Source: Cyclobacteriaceae bacterium (GTDB lineage Bacteria; Bacteroidota; Bacteroidia; Cytophagales; Cyclobacteriaceae). Taken from it: a stretch of DNA of 64,000 nucleotides. Both the position numbers and the translations under genes were made by a program. The stretch spans positions 248,001 to 312,000 of the forward strand of contig JANQKF010000019.1 of assembly GCA_028281285.1 (NCBI GenBank), written 5' to 3'. Positions 35,575-44,503 of this stretch are shown piece by piece (position 1 is the first letter of the stretch; each line of letters opens with the position of its first letter). The notes below the pieces were generated by a model, which saw nothing but the letters and a program-made list of their open reading frames with translations, did not search any database and was not told the DNA's origin.

Positions 35575-36885
35575 TTAGGAGGTCTTTGGCTTTTTATCCT
35601 TTACAAACGTTCTGATTATAAGGCGTGTGCCGCGGTCATAGGTCAGGTAGTTCCAAACCCAGTTGCTGAACACTACGAGTCTGTTTCGAAAACCTATGAT
35701 TGAAATCAGGTGGATAAACATCCAGACAAACCAGGCAAACAGGCCACCAAAATGAAACTTAGGAAGATCGACTACGGCTTTATTTCGCCCAATGGTGGCC
35801 ATTGAACCCTTGTCATTGTACCTGAAAGGAACCTGCTCTCGGCCTTTGGCTTGATTAACGAAGTTTTTGGCGAGCAACCTTCCTTGTTGCATGGCCACCT
35901 GAGCCACCATAGGGTCTCCCTTTGGGTTATCTTCAGTCATCATTAATGAGACATCCCCGATTGCATAAACATTAGTTGTGCCAACAACTTTATTAAACTC
36001 ATCTACGGCAACTCTCCCACCTTTTATTGATTCTTCGGGGATACCTTCAATTAAATTACCAGTGACACCTGCCGCCCAAACCACCGTTCTGGCGGGAATT
36101 TCGGTACCATCGGACAGTATTACTTTTTTGCCGTCATAGTCCTTAACCAATGTGTTGAGTTTGACATCTACATCAAAATTGTTGAGGTATTTTTGCGCCT
36201 TTTCACTCGACTTTTCGGACATGGCTGACAATAACCTTGGCCCTGCATCGACCAAATGGAGTTTCATAATTTCAAAATCCAATTCGGGATAGTCTTTTGG
36301 TAAAACGTGTTTTTTTAGCTCTCCCAATGCGCCCGAAACCTCGACCCCCGTAGGGCCTCCACCTACAACCACAAAATTGGTTAACGCGTCCTTTTCATAG
36401 TCATCCTTGACCATGACGGATTGCTCAAAATTTTGGAGCATATGACTTCTCAAATCCAAGGCTTGCGGGATTTGTTTCATCGGGAAAGTCCTTTCCATCA
36501 TTGTTTGATTGCCGAAGTAGTTTGTTTTGGAACCATTGGCCAGCACCAGAAAATCATAGTCGATTTCTCCAACTAAAGTCTTGATTAATCTTTTATCAAC
36601 ATCTATCCCCGTAACTCTTGCCATTCTGAAATAGAAATCCGTTTGTTTTTCGAAGAGTGGTCGTAAAGCCCCGGCTATGGAATCTGGTTCCAGGCCTGCA
36701 GTAGCCACTTGATACAAGAGAGGCTGAAAGGTGTGATAATTATTGCGATCAAACATTACCACTTGGAAATTCTTGTTCTTTAATCCCTTGGCGAGTTGTA
36801 TTCCTGCAAAGCCTCCACCTATGATGACGATTCTGGGATTCTCTGATTTTGGGATATCTAATTGAAGGTGGGCCAGGTGTTTCAT
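35575..36885 (-). CDS. Type II NADH:quinone oxidoreductase (NDH-2 like)
   Basis: A 436-residue flavoprotein that would pass electrons from NADH to membrane quinone without pumping protons. FAD-binding GGGFAG is at 23-28, followed by the NYHTFQPLLYQVATAGL signature near residue 48; the second Rossmann motif is VVVGGGPTGVEVSG at about 168-181, and TVVWAAGVTGNLIE and YAIGDVSLMM follow. The last 50 residues contain a hydrophobic helix (LFAWFVWMFIHLISIIGF) that would anchor it to the membrane, as in NDH-2. No operon partners. Confidence 0.93.
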   Translation of the reverse strand: MKHLAHLQLDIPKSENPRIVIIGGGFAGIQLAKGLKNKNFQVVMFDRNNYHTFQPLLYQVATAGLEPDSIAGALRPLFEKQTDFYFRMARVTGIDVDKRLIKTLVGEIDYDFLVLANGSKTNYFGNQTMMERTFPMKQIPQALDLRSHMLQNFEQSVMVKDDYEKDALTNFVVVGGGPTGVEVSGALGELKKHVLPKDYPELDFEIMKLHLVDAGPRLLSAMSEKSSEKAQKYLNNFDVDVKLNTLVKDYDGKKVILSDGTEIPARTVVWAAGVTGNLIEGIPEESIKGGRVAVDEFNKVVGTTNVYAIGDVSLMMTEDNPKGDPMVAQVAMQQGRLLAKNFVNQAKGREQVPFRYNDKGSMATIGRNKAVVDLPKFHFGGLFAWFVWMFIHLISIIGFRNRLVVFSNWVWNYLTYDRGTRLIIRTFVKDKKPKTS

Positions 36886-37161
36886 AGACTGTAAAAATGC
36901 CTAATTAAATAACAATTATGGGCAAATTGGGTTCAATAGAATGGTGGGTATTTAAAAATTATTCACTACTCGCATAATAGCTCTTCAAGCAGGTGCGTTT
37001 TAGTAATGAAAGTCATGTCCCAGTGACTTTCTAATGTTAAAATCATAGTGTTAGGAGCCGGGCAGGGAAGCTGACCGGTTACGTGTAGAGAGGACGTAGT
37101 TTATAGATTTTAATGTTTTGGTTGAAGATGGTGCTGTTCGCGAAAGCGGCAGCATCTTTTT
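36886..37161 (+). other. Intergenic segment with stem-loops; possible small RNA on plus strand
   Basis: A 276-base gap between two minus-strand genes. It holds a perfect 8-bp hairpin (GAAAGTCA...TGACTTTC, 37008-37031), a 5-bp hairpin TACGT...ACGTA (about 37080-37098) and a plus-strand terminator-like hairpin ending in seven Ts (37125-37163). No open frame explains a plus-strand terminator here, so a small RNA is one reading. Part of the segment must also serve as the promoter of the minus-strand NDH-2 gene. Confidence 0.25.
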
Positions 37162-37163
37162 TT
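37125..37163 (+). terminator. Orphan terminator-like hairpin on the plus strand
   Basis: AAGATG-G-TGCTG pairs with CGGCA-G-CATCTT (one G/G mismatch, one G-U) around a loop TTCGCGAAAG and runs into seven Ts. No plus-strand gene lies to its left; it overlaps the stop of the minus-strand LytTR gene by two bases. Read on the minus strand it lacks a T-tract. Confidence 0.4.
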
Positions 37164-37842
37164 ATGGGGTGATCCTGTCTAACAAATCTTCTCGGAATGC
37201 ACGGCCTATTGGGAGTTCATCCGAACCAATGAAAACGCGGTTACCGGCCACCTTATCAACCTTGGATAGGTTGATGGCGAAAGACTTGTGAATACGCACA
37301 AATTGATCGGATAAATTATGCATCCATTGTTGAAGGGACCCCGACTGAAGCAGTGTTTTATCTTCTGTAATTATTCGAACGTAATTATCATCAGATTTTA
37401 GATAACGAATCTTTCCTAATTCTAACTTGTGAAACTCTTTGTCGGATTTAATAAAAACGTATTCAGGGTCATTTATGCCAAGACGATCGACCTCTCTCAT
37501 TACTTTCATCACGGCTTTATGAAAGCGCTCAAATGAAAAAGGCTTGAGAAGGTAATCGGAAACATCCAGCTCAAACCCCTCCAATGCGTATTCGGGATAA
37601 GCAGTGGTGATAACAACTTTAGGGGGATTCTTGAGGTTTTTCAAAAAACCGATTCCCGATATCTTGGGTAGGTTGATATCTAGGAAAATTAGGTCCACAT
37701 TCTCTCCAGCTAAATGCTCTGTGGCTTGTATAGCGTTGGAACAAGTGCCCAATAGCCTAAGAGTAGAGATCTCCTTGATATAGGTTTGTAAAATTCGTTG
37801 TGCAGGCAACTGATCTTCTATAATCAGACAATTTAAGTTCAT
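37162..37842 (-). CDS. LytTR-family response regulator
   Basis: A 226-residue regulator with receiver (Glu9-Asp10 acidic pair, phospho-acceptor Asp55 in LIFLDINLPK, KPF near 105) and a C-terminal LytTR domain (FIKSDKEFHKLELGKIRYLKSDDNYVRIIT, then QFVRIHKSFAINLSKVDKV). Its start overlaps the kinase stop by 4 bases (ATGA), so kinase and regulator are coupled. Candidate binding repeats lie in the region upstream of the kinase, between it and the divergent receptor-like gene. The target genes are otherwise unknown. Confidence 0.93.
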   Translation of the reverse strand: MNLNCLIIEDQLPAQRILQTYIKEISTLRLLGTCSNAIQATEHLAGENVDLIFLDINLPKISGIGFLKNLKNPPKVVITTAYPEYALEGFELDVSDYLLKPFSFERFHKAVMKVMREVDRLGINDPEYVFIKSDKEFHKLELGKIRYLKSDDNYVRIITEDKTLLQSGSLQQWMHNLSDQFVRIHKSFAINLSKVDKVAGNRVFIGSDELPIGRAFREDLLDRITP

Positions 37843-38867
37843 TCCAGCTCGAGAGATAGGTTAACGATATATAGTTGACTTAGTTCCTTGATGATAAGAT
37901 CGTGACGATCAGGATATATTAAATCCAGTCTCCGTTTAACATTGTTCAGCCCAATTCCACCGATATCTAACGCATCTTTGGACTCCTTCTTTTCAAAACT
38001 ATTCTCCGTATAAAGGTTTAGGGTATGGTTGTGCACTTCAATTCGGATAATTATTCGTAGCCCATCAGTCTTACTTTCCGAAGAATGCTTAAAACAATTC
38101 TCAATAAAAGAAATTAACATCATTGGAGCTATTCTGAGGTCTGTGGTTTCACCCTCTACCTCAAAGATAATTTCGGCTCGGCCCTCCAATTGAATCTTCT
38201 GAAGTTCGATATAGCTTTTCACGTATTCGAGCTCTTGATCCAATTCGACAAGCTCTTGATTGGATTCATAGAGCATATATCTCATGATGTCTGCCAGCTT
38301 CAGGATCATTTCAGGCGTTCTTTCAGACCTATGTAGCGCGAAGGAGTAAATGTTGTTCAGGTTATTGAAAAGAACATGGGGGTTCAACTGTGACTTTAAA
38401 AACTTCACTTCACTCTCGGCATGCTCCTTCTCAAGTTGAACCAGCCTGGTTTGCCGTTTTCGATAGTCCATTGCCAGCTTCAGTAATGCGATCAATCCAC
38501 TATTAGCCAGAAGGTCTGGTCCTTCGTGTTCAATTGCAAACCAGGTAAAAGCATCACCAAGGCCGCCATCTCCTTCGATTATTGCTTCCATGATGATGAT
38601 TCCTCCAAATATTGAAAGGGCGTAGAATAAGAAAAACCGGAAATACTTCCCTTTGTAAAGGAAACGCGGAATCAGGACATAAATAAGGACAGCAATAATC
38701 CATAGTGCATTGATCATCTCCGGGAGATAATCCATTGCACGTTGTATTCCACCTTCTTCTATGGTTTCAATCAATACAAAGATGACCAGGTAGAGGTAGT
38801 CTTTAAATATATATCGGTCTAGAAAGGACTTCATGGAATCAATGATACTAAATATCGTAATAGACAT
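37839..38867 (-). CDS. LytS-type sensor histidine kinase
   Basis: A 342-residue membrane histidine kinase. About four hydrophobic segments lie between residues 20 and 135, and the dimerisation/phospho-acceptor segment FLKSQLNPHVLFNNLNNIY has His164. The ATPase lobe has an N-box (LISFIENCFKHSSE) and the GIGLNNVKRRL box. It starts at ATG 38867 (an alternative ATG lies at residue 12) and diverges from the OMP_b-brl_3 receptor gene over 143 bases. Cotranscribed with the LytTR regulator. The acidic loop IIEGDGGLGDAF between helices may be exposed and sensory. Confidence 0.9.
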   Translation of the reverse strand: MSITIFSIIDSMKSFLDRYIFKDYLYLVIFVLIETIEEGGIQRAMDYLPEMINALWIIAVLIYVLIPRFLYKGKYFRFFLFYALSIFGGIIIMEAIIEGDGGLGDAFTWFAIEHEGPDLLANSGLIALLKLAMDYRKRQTRLVQLEKEHAESEVKFLKSQLNPHVLFNNLNNIYSFALHRSERTPEMILKLADIMRYMLYESNQELVELDQELEYVKSYIELQKIQLEGRAEIIFEVEGETTDLRIAPMMLISFIENCFKHSSESKTDGLRIIIRIEVHNHTLNLYTENSFEKKESKDALDIGGIGLNNVKRRLDLIYPDRHDLIIKELSQLYIVNLSLELE

Positions 38868-38881
38868 TGATTTTTGTTCGC

Positions 38882-38960
38882 CAACAACGGATTCAATTGG
38901 GTGACCAACGTTTTCTGAGTACCAAGCCGTTGTTTACCCAGTTAAGACGGTCGTTGACCC
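38882..38960. promoter_or_regulatory. Inverted and direct repeats in a divergent promoter region
   Basis: GGGTGACCAACG (38899-38910) is an imperfect inverted copy (10 of 12) of CGTTGTTTACCC (38928-38939), and GGTCGTTGACCC (38949-38960) repeats the CGTTG...ACCC part 24 bases further on. CAACAACGG at 38882-38890 opposes CCGTTGTT. This clustering lies between the divergent kinase and receptor genes and suggests binding by one or more regulators. Confidence 0.4.
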
Positions 38961-39010
38961 ATTTTTTTTGTTTGTCAGACCATTGGCCAACACATTTCAG
39001 GAAAAAGGTC

Positions 39011-41323
39011 ATGCGAATTCTCATTACAACATTGGGCTTGGTTGTTATTCAATCTCTCTCTGCGCAACATTCACTTCGGGGTAGAGTGTTCGATGCAAAG
39101 AATAACACTCCACTCCCCTTTTCATCAGTGATGGTCTTGTATTTTGGTGATAGCTCTTTGGTTGATGGTACCATCACGATTAAAGACGGGTCTTTTATTG
39201 TCGAAAAACTCAAATCAGGACATTATCTCTTACTGGTCAAGCGAATTGGCCACCGGGATTTGTTATTGGATAAATTTGAATTATCTGGCGATTTGGATCT
39301 TGGGATTCTGAAACTGCGGGAATCAGAACAGCAGCTTGAAGAAGTAGTGGTAAGTACTTCGAGAAGTACGGTCGAAACACAGCTGGGAAAACGTGTATTG
39401 AATGTTGGGGAAGACCTGTCTTCGACAGGAGCGAGCGTAATCGAAGCATTGGAAAGAATTCCATCTGTCAGAACGGATATCCAGGGAAACATCAATATTC
39501 GCGGGAGCAATAATGTCATTATCTATGTAAATGGAAAAGAAACCCGCAGAGATGGAAGGTCGCTTCGATATCTTTCAGCCGGAGCGTTGCAGAAAATTGA
39601 GGTGATCACTAATCCCTCAGCCAAATATGATGCTGAAGGAGTTGGTGGAATTATAAACCTGATATTCAAAAAGGATTATTCGAGAGAATATAAACTGGAA
39701 GTAGTGTCTTCCATTACTGATCCGGGTCGATGGTCATCAGGGATCAATAATCAGATTTCCTCGAGGAAATTTACCGGCTACCTAAATGCAAACATTTCAA
39801 GGTCAAACTATGAAAACAGTGATACTCAAGTCAGAGACAACGAATTGGGTGAATTGAGGCGCTATGAAAATCTTGTGTTTGGTAGTGGAAATGGAGTGAG
39901 TGATCAGCTTACTGCCGGATTGACGTTTGAGGAAGATACCACATTGTCAATGAACCTTGAATTCAACTATTGGCGATGGTTGGATAAGGAAGACAGGGTT
40001 CAAACCAACAATTTTCTTAACCAGACACAAGCTGATCGGACTTTTTCACTGTTGAATTTCTCGAGAGAGCTGGAAGACGAAATCAGTTTTTCGTTTTCTA
40101 CAGAGAAAAAATGGTCAGATGAGAAACAGCTGAAATTTCTGGTTAATGCTGGAGGAGAGGATGAAGAAAATGATGCAGTTTATAACAGGGAAAGACTAGA
40201 CCTTTCCAATAGCCCACTCGAGCAAAGCATTAATGGATCTGATGAGACAGAGAGCCAGCGTATCTATCAGTTCACACTGGATTATATTGCTCCTTTCTTT
40301 GCCTTTGGTGATCTCGAATCAGGAGTCAAATTCGACAACGTCAACTACGACATTTCACAGTCGTTGGACTTTGTGGATGAAGAACTGTTTTTGCCACGTA
40401 ATGATTTCCACATCACCTTAAACAAGTATGCATTATACTTCATCCATCATAAAAAATGGGATAGACTGGAATATGGCGCAGGATTGAGACTGGAACACTT
40501 TTCTACTAACGGAAGTGAGAAATCGACCCAGCAATTTAATGAACAGTCTGTCACAAAGTTGTTTCCGAGTATTCAACTAGTTTACAAGGTGGCTGACAAT
40601 CATTCGCTCGCCTTTAACTATAGCAGGAGGATCAATCGACCCGGTTTCTTTGATTTGAATCCATTCGTGTCTTTCACTGACCCCCTTATTCTAAGCACGG
40701 GAAATCCAAATCTAGAGCCAGAATTCGCCAATAGCTATGAGATGGGGTACCAATCCAGCTTGGGTACATTTGTATTTGACGTCACTCTGTTTCACCGCAC
40801 CACTACTAATCTGATTCAGCAGACGGTAAGCCAATTTGATGCTGAAAGGCTGTTATTGAGCTATACGAACTATGGCAGAAGGGACAATAGTGGTATTGAG
40901 ATAAGCTCTTCCGTGCAACTCTTTAAGCGATTGGAGTTATGGGCGGACTTTTCACTCTATCATACTTCCTTCAGATCTGACAGCAGTGACATAGAGGTTC
41001 GATACAACAATCAGACAACGTGGCACACCAATACTCGTCAGCGTCTCAACCTGGAAAACAATTGGACTATAGAACTGAGTCAAACTTACAGAGCCCCGAG
41101 GATTGGTGTTCAAAGCAGAGATCTTGAATATCATCTTGTCAATGCTTCAGTGAGAAAGTCAATCCAAAATAACAGGCTGATTTTTACATTGAATTACCGT
41201 GATATCTTTGACACTCAAAATTTTAGCTCTGAATTTAGAGGTGATGATTTCGAAATCACAAGCCGATACAAGTTTCAGAGCAGGAGACTAACCTTTGAAG
41301 TACGGTACAAAATATTTGATTGA
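39011..41323 (+). CDS. Outer-membrane beta-barrel protein, OMP_b-brl_3 / TonB receptor type
   Basis: A 770-residue outer-membrane protein. It begins with a signal peptide (MRILITTLGLVVIQSLSAQ), then a carboxypeptidase regulatory-like domain (about 20-105, RVFDAKNNTPLPFSSVMVL), a plug domain (ALERIPSVRTDIQGNINIRG, KIEVITNPSAKYDAEGVGGIINLIFKK) and a long barrel. The layout is that of the outer-membrane beta-barrel family near TonB receptors. The frame extends to 38867, overlapping the divergent kinase start, but only ATG 39011 has the signal peptide. A kinase/LytTR pair faces it across the shared promoter region and may control it. Its cargo is unknown. Confidence 0.9.
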   Translation: MRILITTLGLVVIQSLSAQHSLRGRVFDAKNNTPLPFSSVMVLYFGDSSLVDGTITIKDGSFIVEKLKSGHYLLLVKRIGHRDLLLDKFELSGDLDLGILKLRESEQQLEEVVVSTSRSTVETQLGKRVLNVGEDLSSTGASVIEALERIPSVRTDIQGNINIRGSNNVIIYVNGKETRRDGRSLRYLSAGALQKIEVITNPSAKYDAEGVGGIINLIFKKDYSREYKLEVVSSITDPGRWSSGINNQISSRKFTGYLNANISRSNYENSDTQVRDNELGELRRYENLVFGSGNGVSDQLTAGLTFEEDTTLSMNLEFNYWRWLDKEDRVQTNNFLNQTQADRTFSLLNFSRELEDEISFSFSTEKKWSDEKQLKFLVNAGGEDEENDAVYNRERLDLSNSPLEQSINGSDETESQRIYQFTLDYIAPFFAFGDLESGVKFDNVNYDISQSLDFVDEELFLPRNDFHITLNKYALYFIHHKKWDRLEYGAGLRLEHFSTNGSEKSTQQFNEQSVTKLFPSIQLVYKVADNHSLAFNYSRRINRPGFFDLNPFVSFTDPLILSTGNPNLEPEFANSYEMGYQSSLGTFVFDVTLFHRTTTNLIQQTVSQFDAERLLLSYTNYGRRDNSGIEISSSVQLFKRLELWADFSLYHTSFRSDSSDIEVRYNNQTTWHTNTRQRLNLENNWTIELSQTYRAPRIGVQSRDLEYHLVNASVRKSIQNNRLIFTLNYRDIFDTQNFSSEFRGDDFEITSRYKFQSRRLTFEVRYKIFD

Positions 41324-41333
41324 TCGGACTGAT

Positions 41334-43568
41334 CTAGCGGAAAAATGTATAAACGTATTTGACCATGAACACTTGTTGGTTCGATCTGGGTAAGGTCGGG
41401 AGTTCCCGACCACGCTGAGTATTGAAATCCTCATTGTATACCAAGTATAGATCGTGCCCATCTCGGAAATTATAGCGGATGCGAGCATTATTGAAGAAGG
41501 TCTTGGAATTGCTATTGTATTGCCAGGTAAAGCTGCCGGAAAGATGCAGATCAAGGGCGGCCTCAAGTTTAATACGGCCAACGTGCAACCACTCCTTTCC
41601 GGATCCTACATGGGTTAGATCAATATAATTGGCCCTCCAGGAAGCTGAAAGATTGATGTTCTCATTGATGTTAAAGCTTGGGTTGTAGGTTAAGGCAATT
41701 CGTCTCCCACCATAAAAACTCCCTGCTTCGATTCTAGCCCAATGCCCGAATCTCCGTTGTGTAGCGGGATAATAGCCGATAAAGGCGTAATGGAAGAAAT
41801 AGCGCCCTGAAGGGACTGTTAGTTTCTCAGAAAACTGCAAGGGTTCTTCAAGATGTTGAACTTCCCTGATATGAGAGATATCATAGCTGTCACCATTGAA
41901 GGCAGTAGCTTCCCAACCGGAATAGCTATACCATGTCTCGAATTTTCCTGCTGTGGATGTCCAAAAATCGCTGGCAACAGGCGTCCATTTTACGTATTGA
42001 AAATTTCCTTCACCAGCCTGGTTGTACTTACCATGTTGTATCTGAATGAAGGAATTATGAAAATTCTCTCGGTTTAGAAAACCGATACCCGGATTAAAAT
42101 TCTCACCTGAGTAATTGTAGTTGAGGCTGTAAAACCAACCATCACTTACCCGGTTGCTCAGCTCCGAGGCGAATCGAACATTATTGAGAAAGCCATTGGC
42201 CTGGTTTTCAGAATCATGAGAATAGGCCAGGGTCGAAACGAAATAGGTTTCTCCCTTTATATTCAGAAAAGCATCAGCAGAAAATGCCGAATTATTATAT
42301 CCCACATGTCTTCTATGTGTTCCCATAAAGCCAAGAAACGACCGATTGTTAAGTACTTTCCTTCGAAGCCTTACCACACTGAAATTTTCAGATGGCTGAA
42401 TGGTTTCGTTTTTATTAGTCCTTTGGGTTTGCAGTGAGAGTGCCCCCAATTCCCAATTGTTCAGTTGACCATTGACTCGTGCGCCTCCAATAATTGGCGC
42501 CAGGTTTCCCTCAAAAATGCCGATGTTACGGCTGTAGAAAAGTTGTGAAGTACCACCAAGTCTGACTTCGTATAATCCGGCCTGTTCTTGAAAGAACCTA
42601 CGTTTTTCCGGAAAGAATAAAGAGAATCGAGAAAGGTTAATTTGCTGGTCATCAGCCTCAACCTGGGCAAAATCTGTATTTAAGGTAAGGTCCAGAGTAA
42701 TATTGGAAGTCAAGCCATAGCGAACATCAAGACCCACCTCTCTGGTGAAGGTAGAACTCTTTTCATATACGGACAGATCAGAATTTATCGAGTGAGACCG
42801 GTCGTTTCCGCCTAAGACATAAGGCGTGATTAACAGTTGTCTTTTTGTCTTCAATCCCTGGAAAACCACGGGTTGTTTGATTGACGGCTTCATTATTGAC
42901 GAATTGATCGCCTGAGGCATTGCGGGGAAGACATAGAGTTCGTTTCGGTCATTAATCGTACGGGCTGAGCTAATTGCTGAATAGACCTTGCCTTCTTGCT
43001 CAATGAGCCGAAGATTGCTAAGTGGAATTTTCATCTCCAACGACCAGCCATCGTTCAACATATGCGTTTTACCTTCCCAGAGCATATCATATGTCCTGTT
43101 GAAAGTTGAGCTTCCGAGTTCTACGGCATCATTAGAGACCACCATATCGTAGCGACTACCGGATGGATAAATGGAAAAAACTGCAGCATTCTGTTTGCTA
43201 TTGGCCGCATCTATATGGAACGTGAACCAATCGTCACCGTTCCAACCGTCCCGAACCAGGTTACGCGAAACAACGGGGCTCGCCAGGCTATCACGAAGTA
43301 TTGCTGCTACATATAAATGGCGATCGTCAAAACCCACTTTTAGTTGTGTTAAGGAATGTGGTTTACCCCAATCAGGACGGAACATGATGTAATCAAAAGA
43401 TTCGATACTCTGCCATGCCGATTCAACGACTTTCCCATCCAAAATCACTTCTCCCTGAAGTCGATTGATTGTCAGAGGAGGTTGATTCAAATAGGTCAGA
43501 GAGTCCTGTCCGCTTAGATTCAGGGTCAATGTCAAAAGTGAAAGAATCAACAAATTTTTCCGCGTCAT
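41334..43568 (-). CDS. DUF5916 outer-membrane-type protein with N-terminal carbohydrate-binding-like domain
   Basis: A 744-residue exported protein: signal peptide (LLILSLLTLTLNLSG), an N-terminal domain of the CBM9-like type (about 27-200, LDGKVVESAWQSIESF, GFDDRHLYVAAILRD, NGDDWFTFHIDAANSK), then DUF5916, predicted to be a beta-barrel (many aromatic-rich strands, ending MVKYVYTFF). Function of the family is unknown; the CBM9-like domain suggests binding of a glycan or similar ligand at the surface. It converges on the OMP_b-brl_3 gene and lies downstream of a membrane-bound LytTR protein gene on the same strand. Confidence 0.88.
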   Translation of the reverse strand: MTRKNLLILSLLTLTLNLSGQDSLTYLNQPPLTINRLQGEVILDGKVVESAWQSIESFDYIMFRPDWGKPHSLTQLKVGFDDRHLYVAAILRDSLASPVVSRNLVRDGWNGDDWFTFHIDAANSKQNAAVFSIYPSGSRYDMVVSNDAVELGSSTFNRTYDMLWEGKTHMLNDGWSLEMKIPLSNLRLIEQEGKVYSAISSARTINDRNELYVFPAMPQAINSSIMKPSIKQPVVFQGLKTKRQLLITPYVLGGNDRSHSINSDLSVYEKSSTFTREVGLDVRYGLTSNITLDLTLNTDFAQVEADDQQINLSRFSLFFPEKRRFFQEQAGLYEVRLGGTSQLFYSRNIGIFEGNLAPIIGGARVNGQLNNWELGALSLQTQRTNKNETIQPSENFSVVRLRRKVLNNRSFLGFMGTHRRHVGYNNSAFSADAFLNIKGETYFVSTLAYSHDSENQANGFLNNVRFASELSNRVSDGWFYSLNYNYSGENFNPGIGFLNRENFHNSFIQIQHGKYNQAGEGNFQYVKWTPVASDFWTSTAGKFETWYSYSGWEATAFNGDSYDISHIREVQHLEEPLQFSEKLTVPSGRYFFHYAFIGYYPATQRRFGHWARIEAGSFYGGRRIALTYNPSFNINENINLSASWRANYIDLTHVGSGKEWLHVGRIKLEAALDLHLSGSFTWQYNSNSKTFFNNARIRYNFRDGHDLYLVYNEDFNTQRGRELPTLPRSNQQVFMVKYVYTFFR

Positions 43569-43652
43569 AAGGTCCTTTTGTGCAAGGATACGCCCCAGAC
43601 GGAATCACGTTAATCTCTAAAGGGTAAGTCGTTGAAAAGAAGGGGTGAACCG

Positions 43653-44471
43653 TTAAAAGAGCAGGGCTCCTTTAAATGTGCGACTATATCGAAGCTCTTC
43701 TCCGGTGGTCAGTAGGAGGTTTCCATCACCACTTGGGTGGGACTTTATCTTGACAATGTAGTCTCTGTTTACAATTTTCGACCGATGTATTCTTACAAAC
43801 TGTGTCGATCCCAACTCTGCTTCCAGTGATTTAAGCGATCGATAGACCACGAACTTCCGCTGAGTACAATGAACATGGATACAATTGTTATCGGCCTGGA
43901 TCCAAATGATGTCCTTTATAGGTAGGCGCGTTTTTTCATTATAATCTTTGAACCAAATGCTCCTTGATGGGTCCAAACCATTTATATCACGGTGAGACTG
44001 TCTGGCCTTGTTTTGCTGAAAGATATTCCATTGGACCAAACTCAATATCAGACCAAATGAAAAAACGTTGGCAGTAATGTTATTAATAATAAGCTCTTGG
44101 GACCAGCCACCGAACACTTCACAGTTGTACATCAATTTAAAGAAGAGCCCTATACCGACTAATATGAGTACTTGATTGGCAACTACAACAACTGATCCGA
44201 TACCTGCCGACTTTAAAAGGTCTTTTATTAAAGTTGTTCGCCTGATATTTAGTAACTGCTCATATTTGGGAGCATATCGCGACATACTTACCCAAAAAAC
44301 AGTGGATAGCAAAAAGGTAAGCATCAACTTTTGGTGGCAAATAGTATCCGTATAAAGCTGAAAGAGCCAACCCGAAAAAGTTGAGAGCAGAGTCGTAACA
44401 AGTAGTGCGATCACCACCACTCGTTCAGCCAATGACATTTTAATGGATAGGGACGAGATACTCAATGCCAT
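43653..44471 (-). CDS. Membrane-anchored LytTR DNA-binding protein
   Basis: A 272-residue protein joining about four membrane helices (residues 12-165: VVVIALLVTTLLSTF, LMLTFLLSTVFW, SVVVVANQVLILVGIGLFF, TANVFSFGLILSLV) to a C-terminal LytTR DNA-binding domain (about 185-270, DIIWIQADNNCIHVHC, QFVRIHRSKIVNRDYI). It has no receiver or kinase domain, so the signal must act on the membrane part directly. It is upstream of the DUF5916 gene on the same strand (84-base gap) and may regulate it. Start at ATG 44471; an ATG twelve codons later is an alternative. Confidence 0.85.
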   Translation of the reverse strand: MALSISSLSIKMSLAERVVVIALLVTTLLSTFSGWLFQLYTDTICHQKLMLTFLLSTVFWVSMSRYAPKYEQLLNIRRTTLIKDLLKSAGIGSVVVVANQVLILVGIGLFFKLMYNCEVFGGWSQELIINNITANVFSFGLILSLVQWNIFQQNKARQSHRDINGLDPSRSIWFKDYNEKTRLPIKDIIWIQADNNCIHVHCTQRKFVVYRSLKSLEAELGSTQFVRIHRSKIVNRDYIVKIKSHPSGDGNLLLTTGEELRYSRTFKGALLF

Positions 44472-44503
44472 AATTCATGAAACGGTTTGGGAAGAAAAAG
44501 GAT

